Positions 12,089-24,013 of a stretch of DNA of 64,000 nt are shown here, piece by piece. The stretch is from Impatiens glandulifera (taxonomy: Eukaryota; Streptophyta; Magnoliopsida; Ericales; Balsaminaceae): NCBI RefSeq assembly GCF_907164915.1, contig NW_025919593.1, forward strand, positions 124,001 to 188,000, in the 5' to 3' direction. A program made the translations under genes and the position numbers. Position 1 is the stretch's first letter; every line of letters begins with the position of its first letter. The notes beneath the pieces are model-generated. The model was not told the origin of the DNA and did no database searches. It saw nothing but the letters and a program-made list of their open reading frames with translations.

Positions 12089-13118
12089 TATTATTAACTT
12101 AAATTTGTCTAAATTAATTAGGCTTACATAATGCTAACATAATTTCTACCTATTCTATCATTATCCAACTAAAATTCAATTTAATCTAATATTATAACCA
12201 AAATTACACATAAACAAACAATAATAAAACCTAACATAAATTTAACTTCAATCTAACATACATATATTCTAACATTATTTCATTCATACACATTTCAAAC
12301 CTAATCTAACATACTTCAAATCAAACATAAATCTAGACTTAAATCTAACATGAAAATCTAACATAAATCTAACATGAAACTAACCTAATCATATAATAAA
12401 CCAACAAGAACTAACCTTGTACAAACAGAGCGACGAACAAGATCAGTGGATGTAGATCGAAGGGCGGGCAGCGGGCGACTGAAATTCCCAATCCAAACCT
12501 AATAACAATAACCAACATTAATATAACCAAATTTTCATGAATCAAATCAAAATAACCTAATGTATAACATATCATTACTTAATCTAACCAACATTCAAAC
12601 CAACAAACAATCAAACCAATCAAACCAACAAACAATCAAACCAAATCACAACCAAACCAAAACCTAAATCAAACATCAAATATACCTAAAACAAAACTCA
12701 AATATTTAACCCAAATCAAAGCAACCAAAATCAAACAAATAACACAATCCAAAACAATTTCTAAACTTTTTTAACAAAAATATAAACCTAATCTAACAAT
12801 AATCCAACATAATCTAAACAAAAACAAAATCCAACAACCAATTTGAAAAACCTAATCCAAATCCCAATCCAAAACCAAATCTAAAAATCCAATTCAAACA
12901 AATTCAATTCAAATCATACAAATTTCTAAAATCAAATCCAATTCAATTCTAAATCAAATATCTAACATAATTTCAATTAAATTCCAAAAACTCAAATCCA
13001 ATCTGACCTAATCTAAAATCTAATAGATTCAATCCTAAAATCTAACTAATCTAACCTAAAATCCAATCTAACCTAAATTCAAACTAATATATATATAACT
13101 TCAATAACTAACCTTCTA
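12089..13118. other. G-depleted stretch between transposase genes and leader
   Basis: On the plus strand this kilobase is made almost wholly of A, C and T (phrases such as aaccaaatcaaacc); G is rare. On the transcribed minus strand it is therefore T/G-rich and C-poor, as expected for a long 5' intron or untranslated leader of the CACTA transcript. No reading frame is present. Confidence 0.5.
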
Positions 13119-13390
13119 ATAGCGGAAGTCTCCGGCGGCGGTCTTCAAACTTCGGCGGAAAGCGGCGGTCTTCGAACAGCGGCAGCGGCGATCTTCGAAC
13201 AGCGGTAGCGGCGGTCTTCAATCGGTCTTCAAGCCGCGGGATCCTCGTCGTCTTCGGCTGGATAGTGGGCGGCGCGGAAGGACGGTCTTCAATCGGCGCG
13301 GAATAGGACGGCGCGGGAGGGACGGCGCGGAGGAAGAATCGGCCGGAGAGATGAGAGCGGGGAGAGAGAAGAGGAAACGGGGAAGAAAAG
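13119..13390 (-). repeat. GC-rich leader with imperfect ~24-bp repeats
   Basis: A sharp GC-rich island contains about four imperfect copies of a 'cggcggtcttcgaacagcgg' unit between 13133 and 13230, then purine-rich text. Its position upstream of both minus-strand transposase genes, just inside the right subterminal array, suggests the 5' leader or promoter of the element. Block 2 has a similar GC-rich leader (16355-16400). Confidence 0.5.
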
Positions 13391-13414
13391 AAGGGTTTTT
13401 TTTTAATTTAAAAC

Positions 13415-13910
13415 GTGATTACCGAGAGTTATACCAAATCCTCTCGGTTTTTATTCAATTAAATTCCGAGAGTTAATTGAAAACTCTCGGTTTTTATTCA
13501 ATTTGAATTCCGAGAGTTTATACTAAACCTCTCGGTTTTATGTTTTGTTTTTACAATTAAATATAAATGCCCAAAAACCGAGAGTTGTATATTAAACTCT
13601 CGGTTTTTATTTTTTATATTTTTACAATTAAATTTAAATGCCCAAAACCGAGAGTTGTATATTAAACTCTCGGTTTTTTTATATTTTGTACAATAAAATT
13701 TAATTGACCAAAACCGAGAATTGTATATTAAACTCTCGGTATTAATTTTTTTATATTTTTTACAATTAAATATAATTGCCCAAAACCGAGAGTTGTATAT
13801 TAAACTCTCGGTTTTTATATTTTTATAATTTATAAAAACCGAGAGGCTTTGGTAAATCTGTCGTTTTTTATGCATATTTCCGAAAGTTATATATTTAACT
13901 TTCGGTTTTA
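13415..13910. repeat. Right subterminal palindrome array of block 1
   Basis: Palindromes of the type accgagagttgtatattaaactctcggt alternate with AT-rich spacers of about 30-50 bp. They match the ctctcgg subtype of the left array (8538-9290). The minus-strand frame at 13498-13875 is an artefact of the repeat. Confidence 0.8.
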
Positions 13911-13915
13911 CAACA

Positions 13916-14680
13916 TCACAAATTATTAAATTATTTGGTTTCTCACTTTCTAATAACGTTGAACAACATTAATTTAACCCATTTGATATCCTTAAAACAT
14001 TTCCCAATTCATATGATCAAACATTACACAAATACATAGGATAATCAAACATAAACATTCATATACACTTCTATATATAATCAAACACATTCATAAACAT
14101 TTTAACATTAAAGACAATCTAAATTTTTAAAATAAAAACACACACTTGATTATATTACTTAGGAGTCTAGATTGGAAGGTAGAAAACCAAAGAATTTAAC
14201 AATTTTTCAAGTGCTAATTCCGAAAGTTATATAATTAACTTTCGGAAATATCCATCAAAACCGAAGGGTTTATATAAAACCCTCGTTCTTGAGAAATGTA
14301 AAATCCGAAAGTTTATAGAAAACTTTCGGTTTTGATGGTTATTTCCGAAAGTTAATTATATAACTTTCGGAATTAGCACTTGACAAATTGTTAAATTCTT
14401 TGGTTTTTCACCTTCTAATGACCTATAACAATATTAATTTACCACATTTGATGTCTTTAAAATATTGCACAATCCATATGATCAAACATTACCTACATTC
14501 ATAAGATAATCAAACATGAACATTCATATAAACTTCTCTATAATAATCAAACACAATCATAAATATTTGAACATGAAACACAATATTAATTTTTAAAATA
14601 GAATACGCAAATGATTATATTAGTTAGAAGTTAAGATTAGTGGGTTAAAAACAAAATAATTGAACAAACTAGGTAGTGTT
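13916..14680. repeat. ~465-bp direct repeats with a ~225-bp inverted repeat between them
   Basis: An AT-rich unit at about 13930-14170 recurs at about 14395-14640 in the same orientation (shared phrases: catatgatcaaacattac, gataatcaaaca, cacttct.tata). Between them, 14180-14405 folds back on itself: 'aaccaaagaatttaac...gtgctaattccgaaag' on the left is mirrored on the right. It marks the change from ctctcgg-type repeats (block 1) to ccttcgg-type repeats (block 2). Confidence 0.7.
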
Positions 14681-14787
14681 AAAACCGAAAGTCATAAAAT
14701 TAACTTTCGGTTTTGATGTGTATTTGCGAAGGTTTTAAATATATCTCTCGGTCTTGACCTTCATCAGAAGTTTTTTGGGAATTGTTA

Positions 14788-15705
14788 AAACCGAAGGTTT
14801 ATTTGAAAACCCTCGGTTTTTACCCTTCCCCATACTTAGAAAAAAATCTGATTTTTTTAATGTCAGGTCAAAACCGAAGGTTTATTTGAAAACCTTCGGT
14901 TTTTACCCTTCCCCATACTTAGAAAAAAATCTAATTTTTTTAATGTCAGGTCAAAACCGAAGGTTTATTTGAAAACCTTCGGTTTTTACCCTTCCCCTTA
15001 CTTAGAAAAAAATCTAATTTTTTTAATGTCAGGTCAAAACCGAAGGTTTATTTGAAAACCTTCGGTTTTTAACCTTCCCCTTACTTAGAAAAAAATCTAA
15101 TTTTTTTAATGTCAGGTCAAAACCGAAGGTTTATTTGAAAACCTTCGGTTTTTACCCTTCCCCATACTTAGAAAAAAATCTGGATTTTTTTAATGTAAGG
15201 TCAAAACCGAAGGTTTATTTGAAAACCCTCGGTTTTTACCCTTCCCCATACTTAGAAAAAAATCTGATTTTTTTAATGTCAGGTCAAAACCGAAGGTTTA
15301 TTTGAAAACCTTCGGTTTTTACCCTTCCCCATACTTAGAAAAAAATCTGATTTTTTTAATGTCAGGTCAAAACCGAAGGTTTATTTGAAAACCTTCGGTT
15401 TTTACCCTTCCCCATACTTAGAAAAAAATCTGGATTTTTTTAATGTAAGGTCAAAACCGACGGTTTATTTGAAAACCCTCGGTTTTTACCCTTCCCCATA
15501 CTTAGAAAAAAATCTGATTTTTTTAATGTCAAGTCAAAACCGAAGGTTTATTTGAAAACCTTCGGTTTTTACCCTTCCCCATACTTAGAAAAAAATCTAA
15601 TTTTTTTAATGTCAGGTCAAAACCGAAGGTTTATTTGAAAACCTTCGGTTTTTACCCCAATTTTAAAAAAAAAATTGGTCAAAACCGAAGGTTTTCAAAT
15701 AAACC
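14788..15705. repeat. Tandem array of eleven 83/84-bp units
   Basis: Units begin (at ccgaagg) at 14791, 14874, 14957, 15040, 15123, 15207, 15290, 15373, 15457, 15540 and 15623; a diverged copy follows at 15686. Each unit holds one palindrome (ccgaaggttt...aaaccttcgg) and a non-palindromic spacer with cttccccatacttag and a 'tttttttaatgtcaggtc' tail. A three-unit block, 15123-15372, is repeated almost exactly at 15373-15622, showing higher-order duplication. Confidence 0.95.
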
Positions 15706-15864
15706 CTCGGTTTTGGCGATGCGGTTTTTTTTTAAAAAATTGTGAAAAGTCAACAAAACATAATTATTTAATAAAACATATTAAACCAAACCAAACAAAC
15801 ATAATAACAATAATTCATAAATATTAAAAACATAACTGTCATAAACCCATAATAAATCTACAAA

Positions 15865-16161
15865 TTAATTATTAGATGGGGTGGAAGGAGGGGGTGGTTG
15901 ATTCAGTCGACTCCTCAACAAGACAAGTTCCTGTTCGAGATTCTCTAATCTCTGAGACATTTCGGCCCGGTCCGCTTTGATTTCACTAAGCAAACGACCT
16001 CTTTCGGCATCCCTTAGTCGGATTTGTTCCATTTCCAGCGTCATCTTTCTGACCTCTTCCTCACGTGCCGCAATTTCTGATTGTGTTATCAGATTCTGGT
16101 AACACGGATGCAGTTTCTCCGGTGTACGCCGAAGTCTCTTCCATGTCGAATCATCACCCAT
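15865..16161 (-). CDS. Short CACTA accessory protein derivative, 98 aa
   Basis: This single minus-strand frame starts MGDDSTWKRLRRTPEKL and has YQNLITQSE, which matches the beginning of the 488-aa protein of block 1 (TWKSMRKTPKKL, YQNLLAQSE). It then goes directly into a charged coiled coil (EEEVRKMTLEMEQIRLRDAE...) and ends in PPPPSTPSNN, like that protein's proline-rich tail. The Transposase_24 core is absent. It looks like an internally deleted relative in which the N-terminal motif has been joined to the coiled coil. It may be a spliced fragment of a larger gene, but no other exon is visible. No function can be claimed. Confidence 0.55.
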   Translation of the reverse strand: MGDDSTWKRLRRTPEKLHPCYQNLITQSEIAAREEEVRKMTLEMEQIRLRDAERGRLLSEIKADRAEMSQRLENLEQELVLLRSRLNQPPPPSTPSNN

Positions 16162-16454
16162 ATCCTAAATGCATTTCAGATATATGTATATATATATATA
16201 TATTCATCAAACAAAATAACGTAAACTAACATAAATCTAGATCCATAATATATATATATATATATATATATACAAACTTAAGAAAAATCTAAATCTTACA
16301 ATAAACAAAACAAAAAAAACCAAATCAAACAAATTACCTGAAGAGAGGAGAAGAACCCGCGGCTTGGAGGAGGCAGGCGGCGGCGGCGGCGGAAGAGAGA
16401 GAAAAGAGAGAAGCGGAATGAAAAAGAGAGGGTTAAGGTTTGTATTTATAGAGG

Positions 16455-16854
16455 TTGAGGCCGAAGGTTTTCATAAAACTTTCGGTTTTGATATTAGTCA
16501 AAACCGAGGGTTTATTAAAAAACCTTCGGAAAAAACAATTTCAAAAATTTGAATTTTTTTTTAATGAGCAAAAACGAAGGTTCTTTGTAAAACTTTCGGA
16601 ATTTAAAAACCAAGGGATTTCAAAACCGAAGGTTCTCACAAAAACCTTCGCAATTAACCCACATCCAACACTTAGAATTTTTTTGGGTTTTTTGGGAAGG
16701 TTAAAACCGAAAGTTCTTTGTAGAACTTTCGGTAATAATGAATAAACCCGAAGGTTTTACACCCCACTCGGAATCCATTTTTAATCCCGAAGGATTTGTT
16801 CCTCTCGGGAGTATTTAGGAGAGGTTTCCAAAACCTTCGGGAAAATAGATAGTG
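16455..16854. repeat. Right subterminal array of block 2
   Basis: About seven palindromes of the ccgaaggttt...aaaccttcgg type occur, more diverged than those on the left. Reading frames at 16364-16552 and 16455-16745 run through the repeats and are not genes. Confidence 0.75.
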
Positions 16855-16857
16855 ATA

Positions 16858-17243
16858 AGATGTAATTCCTTGTGAGAATGTTGAGATAATTGTAAATAGA
16901 TAGTAAAATATGATGTAGCCAGGATATATAATAGATGTTGTTTTTATACTATTTTCTTCTAAGATTGATGAATTAAAAGCACTTCAATGGTTTGTTTATG
17001 TTTATTCTCTTCTGAGACTGTCTTGAAATGGGCGATAAAAACATAATTGTTGAAACTAAAATCGAAATACGACCATTCGGCATTCTCAACTTAGATTTGT
17101 TCAACAATGCGATGTTCAGGGACAAATTCATAAACTAGAGAGGGTACACTCTGGAAAAAAAATTGAAATGAGCTTGAAAAATATAGAAGAGAAAAACTAA
17201 GTGAATATTTTGGTGAATTAGATTGACAAAATTAGGGAAGAAT
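16858..17243. other. Short intergenic stretch without a gene
   Basis: Nothing recognisable is present except a phrase 'actaagtgaatattttggt' (about 17199-17217) that recurs at 17256-17274, on both sides of the LINE target site. Confidence 0.5.
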
Positions 17244-17316
17244 AAATGTCCCTTTACTAAGTGAATATTTTGGTTAATAAGTTAATATATGGGTAAGGAA
17301 GAAGATAGGAAAAAGA

Positions 17317-18293
17317 ATGAAGTGGGTAAGGGTACAAGCTGACCCTACTAACGTTGATCATATCGATCATGTTCAGGGTACCGTTCCTATGAATTTTGTT
17401 TTCTCAAGAATAGGTCTTGTTCAAAACGTCGGTCCTGGTCAGGGTATCAGTCCTGATAAAGCTGGACATAGCCACACCAGTCCTAGAGCATCTCACAATG
17501 CTACCGTACCTAGCCATATTGACCATGTTAAGCCTGGTCCTGGACTTGTTGATCCAGATACTACTCAAGCTACCAGACTTGCTACTACCGGTCCTGATGA
17601 AAAATGTTCTGGTTCTAAAGTTTCTGGAATTCAAAGAATCTATGGGACGGGGAATTCTTGGCCCATATGAAACAAGAAAAATTGGGTCTGATGGCACTCC
17701 AATATGTCGTGAGTCCACTCTTCACAATTCTATGAATGCAAGTAGGAAACCGAAAAAACAATGTCATCAGAATTCGAAATGATCCAATCCATGGGCTTAG
17801 AGCCACTTTTCGAGATAATGAACAAGAGAATCCTGGACAAAAAAACATTGAAAAACCAACAAGTAATAAAGAAGCTCTTAAGAATGAACTGGAAAATCTT
17901 GGGTTTTGTGAAATTAAAAGATCAAGTGCAGAAGAAGACAATTTGGTCTTGAATAAGGCAGTGAGCCTCAGTTTTGAAATAGGGCGAATTAAAATTGATA
18001 ACAGACATGAATCCAGTAGTGAAGAGGTTCAAAGTCAGAAAAGACCTACTAAAGAAGAACAAGCTGAAAAGCGAAGACAGAGAAGAAAGATCCTGGATCC
18101 AGAAGCCACCGACTCTATAACGGGAGAAGATGAGATCTATGTGAGGCAATCCCCACACAATGTGAATAGTATTCCATGTAATCAAGCTGTAGCCATTAAG
18201 GATAGCGAGACAAGTGATGCTTACGATTTCTATGATGAAGAGGTCCAGGACAGTCTAGAAAGTCAGGAACTCAATACTTATATTCATTCATGA
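17317..18293 (+). pseudogene. LINE ORF1 remnant (C-terminal part)
   Basis: Two overlapping frames (17317-17670 and 17736-18293) make up this part, separated by a frameshift. The second, 185 aa, is hydrophilic and rich in E, K, S and R, with a basic cluster (KRPTKEEQAEKRRQRRK) that could bind nucleic acid. No DUF4283 or zinc knuckle is seen. Its TGA at 18291-18293 overlaps the ATG of the endonuclease frame at 18290-18292. Confidence 0.6.
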
Positions 18294-21200
18294 ATATAGT
18301 GACATTGAACATAAGGGGACTCAATGACCCTCTGAAATCCAAAGAAATCAGGAGGATCATTGAGAACCAGAAGATCACTATTATGGGTATTCTTGAGACA
18401 AAAGTCAAAAGCCAGAACGTTGAGAATGTTAGCAAGCTGTGTATTGATAGCAGCTGAGAAATTATTCACAACTCAAATGATAAAACGGGCAGAATATGGT
18501 TATCTGGGATAACAAAGTTACTGAGGCCAAGGCTCTCTTTTTGAATGATCAAGCAATCCTAGTGGAGGTCAAAGACAGAATCACATGTTTCCTGTTTAAT
18601 CTTGATATTGTCTATGCTAGCAACTCAAGCACTGACAGAAGACTCCTCTAGAAATGTCTTAGAAACTAGATCGGTAGTGATAAATCTTGAGCTGTCCTTG
18701 GTGATTACAATGTAACCAGAAACGAATTTGATCGTAGCCTAGAATCTGAAATAACTCGAGATATGGTTGACTTTAATGACTACATCAAAGATATGGGTTG
18801 TATCGAGCCAACCAATTCTGGGAATTTTTTCACTTGGTCTTCTACGAGAAGGAATGAGCAAATTAGAAGAAGTAGAATTAACTTATGTTTGGTAAATGAG
18901 AATTGGATTAACCAATTTTCGAGAAGTCAACTTCACGTTTTGAATCCGGGTATATATGATCACTATCCGATTAAATTGTTTTGGGAAAAGGAAGAAAGGT
19001 TCAAAAGGCCCTTTAAAATTATGGATGGAAAACGAGAAATTCAAGGGTATTCTTGAAAGCTTATGGTCTACAGAAGTCAGGGAATCCAACATGTACAGGG
19101 TTTCTGAGAAGCTTAAGCTCCTGAAGAATCATCTCCAAAGTTTTGACAAGAAAAAGTTCAGCAATATCTCCAATAGAGTTCTGGCTGCTATAGAAGAACT
19201 GGAAGAAATTCAGAAAAAGGTTATTAAGGGATGATATTGATGAACAACTCAATGAAACAGAAAGGGATGCGCTTGAAAACTTCAGGAAGCTGAGTCTGCT
19301 TGAAGAGAATTTTATTAGACAGAAATCAAGACAGAGCTAGCTCTCGTTGGGTGACAAAAACCTAATTTTCTTTTACAGAAAATGCAAGCCTAGAAACATG
19401 AGAAATAATGTATACAGGTTGAAGAATGATGATGGTGAATATGTTCAGGGTCAAAAGGGTGTACAAGATTTGGCCATCGATTTCTATAAGCAACTTATGG
19501 GTACAAGAAAGCAGCATCAAAGTCACCTGAATACCTTTTATTAGATTATTGATAGGAAAATTTCTGCAGAAGATAGTCGCGAGTTGATAAGCGTGGTCAC
19601 GAGGGTTGAGGTTAAAGAAACTATATTTAGTATTGATAGGAATAAAAGTCCGGGTCCTGATAGGTTTAATGCACAGTTCTTCAAAGACAATTGGTCGGTT
19701 GTGGGTAAAGACGTTACTGATGGGGTTCTGGAATTTTTCAAGAACAAAAAGATGTTAAAGCAATGGAATACAACGGTCTTAACCTTGATCCCAAAATTGC
19801 GTTACCCGAGAAAGTACAAGATTTCAGACCAATTTCCTGCTGCAATGTGATTTATAAAATTATTTCTAAAATTATTTCTAAACGATTTAAAAATGTCATA
19901 GAAAAAATTATAAATCTTAACCAATCTGCATTCATCCCCGGTAGGACAATCTCTCATAATATTCTTCTTATGTAGAGCCTTTTAAAAGGCTACGGGAATA
20001 AGAAAATATCCCCGAGAGTGACTTTCAAAATAGATATCAAGAAAGCTTTCGACTCTGTTAGATGGGAAGTCATTCAGGACTTTCTGGTTGTATATGCTTT
20101 TCTTATGATTTTTATTGAATAGATTATGCAGTGCATTTCATCATCCTGTTTTGTTGTTAGGTCAATAGAGTCCGCGAAAGCTATTTCAAGGGTGAAAACG
20201 GGGTAAGGCAAGGAGACCCCCTTTCTTCTTACCTTTTCGTAGCTATCATGGCGATCTTTGAGAGCATATTCGCGATGTTCTGAAAGATTCGTCCATACAT
20301 CTTTCACCCATTCTGTGAGGTAGAGGAGGTAACCCATTTATGTTTTGCTGACGATTTGTTCATTTTAGCGCACACAGACATTGATTCCATTAAAACTATG
20401 AGGGTTGCACGAACGTTCTTTTCTGAGGTTACATGTTTAACTATTAATGAAAGAAAAAGTGTGGCATTTTATGGAGGCGTGAAAGACGAAACAAAGCAGG
20501 ACATCTTCAACATCATGGGCATCAAGGAAGGCAGTTTTCCTGTAAGGTACTTAGGAATTTTGTTAACCGCGAAGCAGATCGAGATCTCACACTACAAGCC
20601 GCTGATTGAAAAGGTAAAAAACACGATATCTGGTTGGGCAGCGAAAAAACTTTCTTATGCAGGGAGGATCGAACTTATAAAAACTGTGGTCATAGGCATA
20701 ATTGGCTACTAGGCACAGCAGATGGTCATTGCGAAGAAGGTAATAAAGGAGTTCGACACTCTGATGAGGAACTTTATCTGGAGCAGTAGCGGAAGAGGAG
20801 GAAAAAAAGTCAAATGAACCGCTCTCTGCAAATTGAAGGACGAGCGAGACATCGGCTTGAAGAACTGTATCGAGTGGAACAAGGCTCTCACGTTCAAGCA
20901 TCCGTGGGCTTTGGAGCGCAATCGGGAGTGACTATGGATCAAATGGGTACATACGAGGTTTATGAAATACGAAACCAACATCCGGACCTGCAAAATTCAT
21001 GAAGGTATGAGCTGGTTTTTGAAAAAGATTCTTAAACTAAGAAGCGATATTGCAGATTTTTATGACATCCGGCTAGGGGACGGGAAAGTCACTCTATTCT
21101 GGCATGACTCCTGGTTCTAAAACCAGCCTATCATCCACAATGAGGAGTTTCAAAATACCCGCAATAGAAGGAGAAGTTTCAAAATACCCGTATCAGCAAA

Positions 21201-21870
21201 AATTAGAGACATTAAAGATGAGAATTAAGACTCACTCTTGAGAAGAAATCCAGAAGGACAGACGATACTTGATCATATAAGTAACATACAACTACACGAC
21301 AGACTGTATATTCATGAATGGAAAGCTGAGGACAATGTGAAGCTGGTATCGAAGAAAATATGGGAGGTAACTCGGGAAAAAACGCAGAAAGTAGAATGGG
21401 CTCCTCTTGTATGGTCAACGAAAATTATCCCTAGACACTAGTTCATCTTATGGCTCTCCTTCTAGGAAAGACTCAACACTCGTGATCGTATCAGCAAGTA
21501 TATGAGCATCCCAAATGTGAGTTGTCTTCTATGTAGAGGAAATGAAGAAACCATAGATCACCTATTCGGGAGCTGATGTATTGCATCGGAGCTTTGGGAC
21601 AAATTCTATAAAAGGCTAGAGCTGATCAGTTTCCCGAGCGAATAGAATGAAATCAAAGATGCAACACTACTCAAATCCAAGTGAAATAGATTTGCAACAA
21701 GCGTGTCCAAGTGCGGCTTTGGAGCAATGGTGTATAACATTTGGCAAAAACGTAATGCAAGGGTATATGGCAGAACTCGCATGAGCGTTGAAGAGTTATG
21801 AAAATATATTGTATCGGATTTTAGTGTCCTCGCGAGAACGTGGACAAAAAATCCAAGCACGGAGCAGAAC
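18290..21870 (+). pseudogene. LINE ORF2 remnant: endonuclease, reverse transcriptase, zf-RVT
   Basis: It starts MNIVTLNIRGLNDPLKSKEI and has ILETKVK, the N-terminal motifs of the APE-like endonuclease; a YDHYPI motif near 18955 stands where the family has SDH. Reverse transcriptase motifs follow in shifting frames: KSPGPDRFNAQFF (19645), FRPISCCNVIYK (19825), NQSAFIPGRT (19920), DIKKAFDSVRW (20035), GVRQGDPLS (20205) and FADDLFIL (20350). The C-terminal part (21240-21790) has WSTKIIPRH, CLLCRGNEETIDHLF and a NIWQKRNARV phrase, typical of the zf-RVT region of plant LINEs. At least a dozen stops interrupt it. Confidence 0.85.
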
Positions 21871-22113
21871 TGAAATATCTGTAGGACTGGAATTTACCGT
21901 TTTTTAAACTCACTAGAATTGAAAGCATTGTAATCAGATAATTCATTTACGTTTATAACTTTTTAGCTTTTATTCAGAATGTTACGAGCTCAAAATTATT
22001 CTAGACCTATCTATAATGATCTTTTAAACTTGTGTTTTTTTTTTCATTTTAAGAATTTTTAATGAAATAACGATAAGTCGTTTTTCCCAAAAAAAAAAAA
22101 TGTCCCTTTACTA

Positions 22114-23328
<1,215 letters not shown>

Positions 23329-23372
23329 GAAACTTATTGTTCGGCGTTCATTGGTTTGGGTTATTATAAAAA

Positions 23373-23583
23373 GAGAAATGATTAGGTGAGGGAATTTGGC
23401 GAGGGAATTTGGTGAGGGAATGACGTGTCATAATCTTATTCGCTGAAAAAATCAAATAATTTCTTTTTTTTCTCTTTTTCCTCTCACTTTTACATTTTTC
23501 AACCAATGAAAGTAAATGAAGGTGATGCCACGTCATTCCCTCACCAAATTCCCTCACTAAATTCCCTCCCTGTATCACTCCTC
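23373..23583. mobile_element. MULE-type MITE, 211 bp, with 9-bp target duplication
   Basis: The terminal inverted repeats are about 58 bp long: the left end gagaaatgattaggtgaggg... pairs with the right end gaggagtgatacagggaggg..., both continuing through gagggaatttggtgaggg and gaatgacgtg. The 9-bp repeat ttataaaaa flanks it at 23364-23372 and 23584-23592. Length, inverted repeats and 9-bp duplication fit a Mutator-like MITE. The reading frame across it (23348-23578) is not a gene. A half copy is at about 56557-56625. Confidence 0.85.
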
Positions 23584-23592
23584 TTATAAAAA

Positions 23593-24013
23593 ACCCTAAA
23601 CAAAAATATTATTTCATTTCCCATTAATAATCAAATCTCTTTAATAAAAATACTAAAATATTATATATTTAAAATTATTATTTATTTTTTTTAGATATAT
23701 TTTAAGACTTTGTAATAAAAAAAATTTATTACCTTATCAAAATCAAAATCATTATTTTTTTTCTCTATTTTAAGTTTTTTAAATTATTTAATACTAAACA
23801 AGCCCTTAGCGTAACAAATTATTGATTTTTTTTTTATTTTGATTAGTTATATAATAAAAATAGTACATTATTGTTTGATTTTTCTCAAAGACATTCCAGA
23901 TTCTAATACCACCCAAAACAAATTACATATTAATAATACAAACAACAAACAACAAACAATTATTACTACTTACTAGAATCTGATCCATGCATGATCCATG
24001 ATTATTATTATTA
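23593..24013. other. Region downstream of USP1
   Basis: AT-rich; it includes repeated 'aacaaac' text near 23938-23960, and a run of att triplets at 24000-24015 that overlaps the USP1 stop codon. It probably includes the USP1 3' UTR. Confidence 0.4.

Larger units (their letters stand above)
8538..13915 (-). mobile_element. CACTA (En/Spm) transposon block 1
   Basis: The block starts at 8538 with a CACTA-type terminus, cactggtgaaaaag. It has palindromic subterminal arrays on the left (8538-9290) and right (about 13415-13910), both built on ccgagagtt/aactctcgg. Between them are two minus-strand transposase-related genes (9510-11328 and 11421-12058) and a GC-rich presumed 5' leader (13119-13390). 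The right terminus is not certain, because no cacc-agtg end is found near 13915. An alternative is a single composite element running to 16854; see the findings. The element cannot be autonomous because the transposase core is missing. Confidence 0.75.
14681..16854 (-). mobile_element. CACTA block 2, a deletion derivative
   Basis: It has subterminal repeats of the ccgaagg/ccttcgg subtype on both sides (left 14685-15710, right 16455-16845), a minus-strand ORF (15865-16161) related to exon 1 and the C-terminal end of the block 1 accessory protein, and a GC-rich leader at 16355-16400. The right end may be at 16854 (...gaaaatagatagtg, which reads cactatctatttt on the other strand) followed by 'ata'. 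The left end is not identified. It is probably non-autonomous. Confidence 0.6.
17260..22100 (+). mobile_element. L1-type LINE with poly(A) and target-site duplication
   Basis: The element is flanked by the direct repeat aaatgtccctttacta: 17244-17259 on the left; on the right tgtccctttacta at 22101-22113 follows the poly(A). It contains ORF1-like frames, an endonuclease, a reverse transcriptase and a zf-RVT region in order, then a 3' end 'taatgaaataacgataagtcg' and poly(A) at 22089-22100. A relative with the same 3' end lies at 48470-49492. All reading frames are broken by stops and frameshifts, so it is dead. ORF1 lacks the usual N-terminal DUF4283 domain, so the copy is probably 5'-truncated within ORF1. 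Confidence 0.9.

Noticed and set aside
14788..15705. Regular repeats with constant spacing, superficially like a CRISPR array
   Set aside because: The spacers are identical from unit to unit rather than diverse, the repeats are CACTA subterminal palindromes, and the genome is a plant.
8535..16857. The 3-bp repeat ata at both outer ends as proof of one 8.3-kb CACTA element
   Set aside because: Three matching bases in AT-rich DNA are weak evidence, and the two terminal sequences share little beyond CACT.
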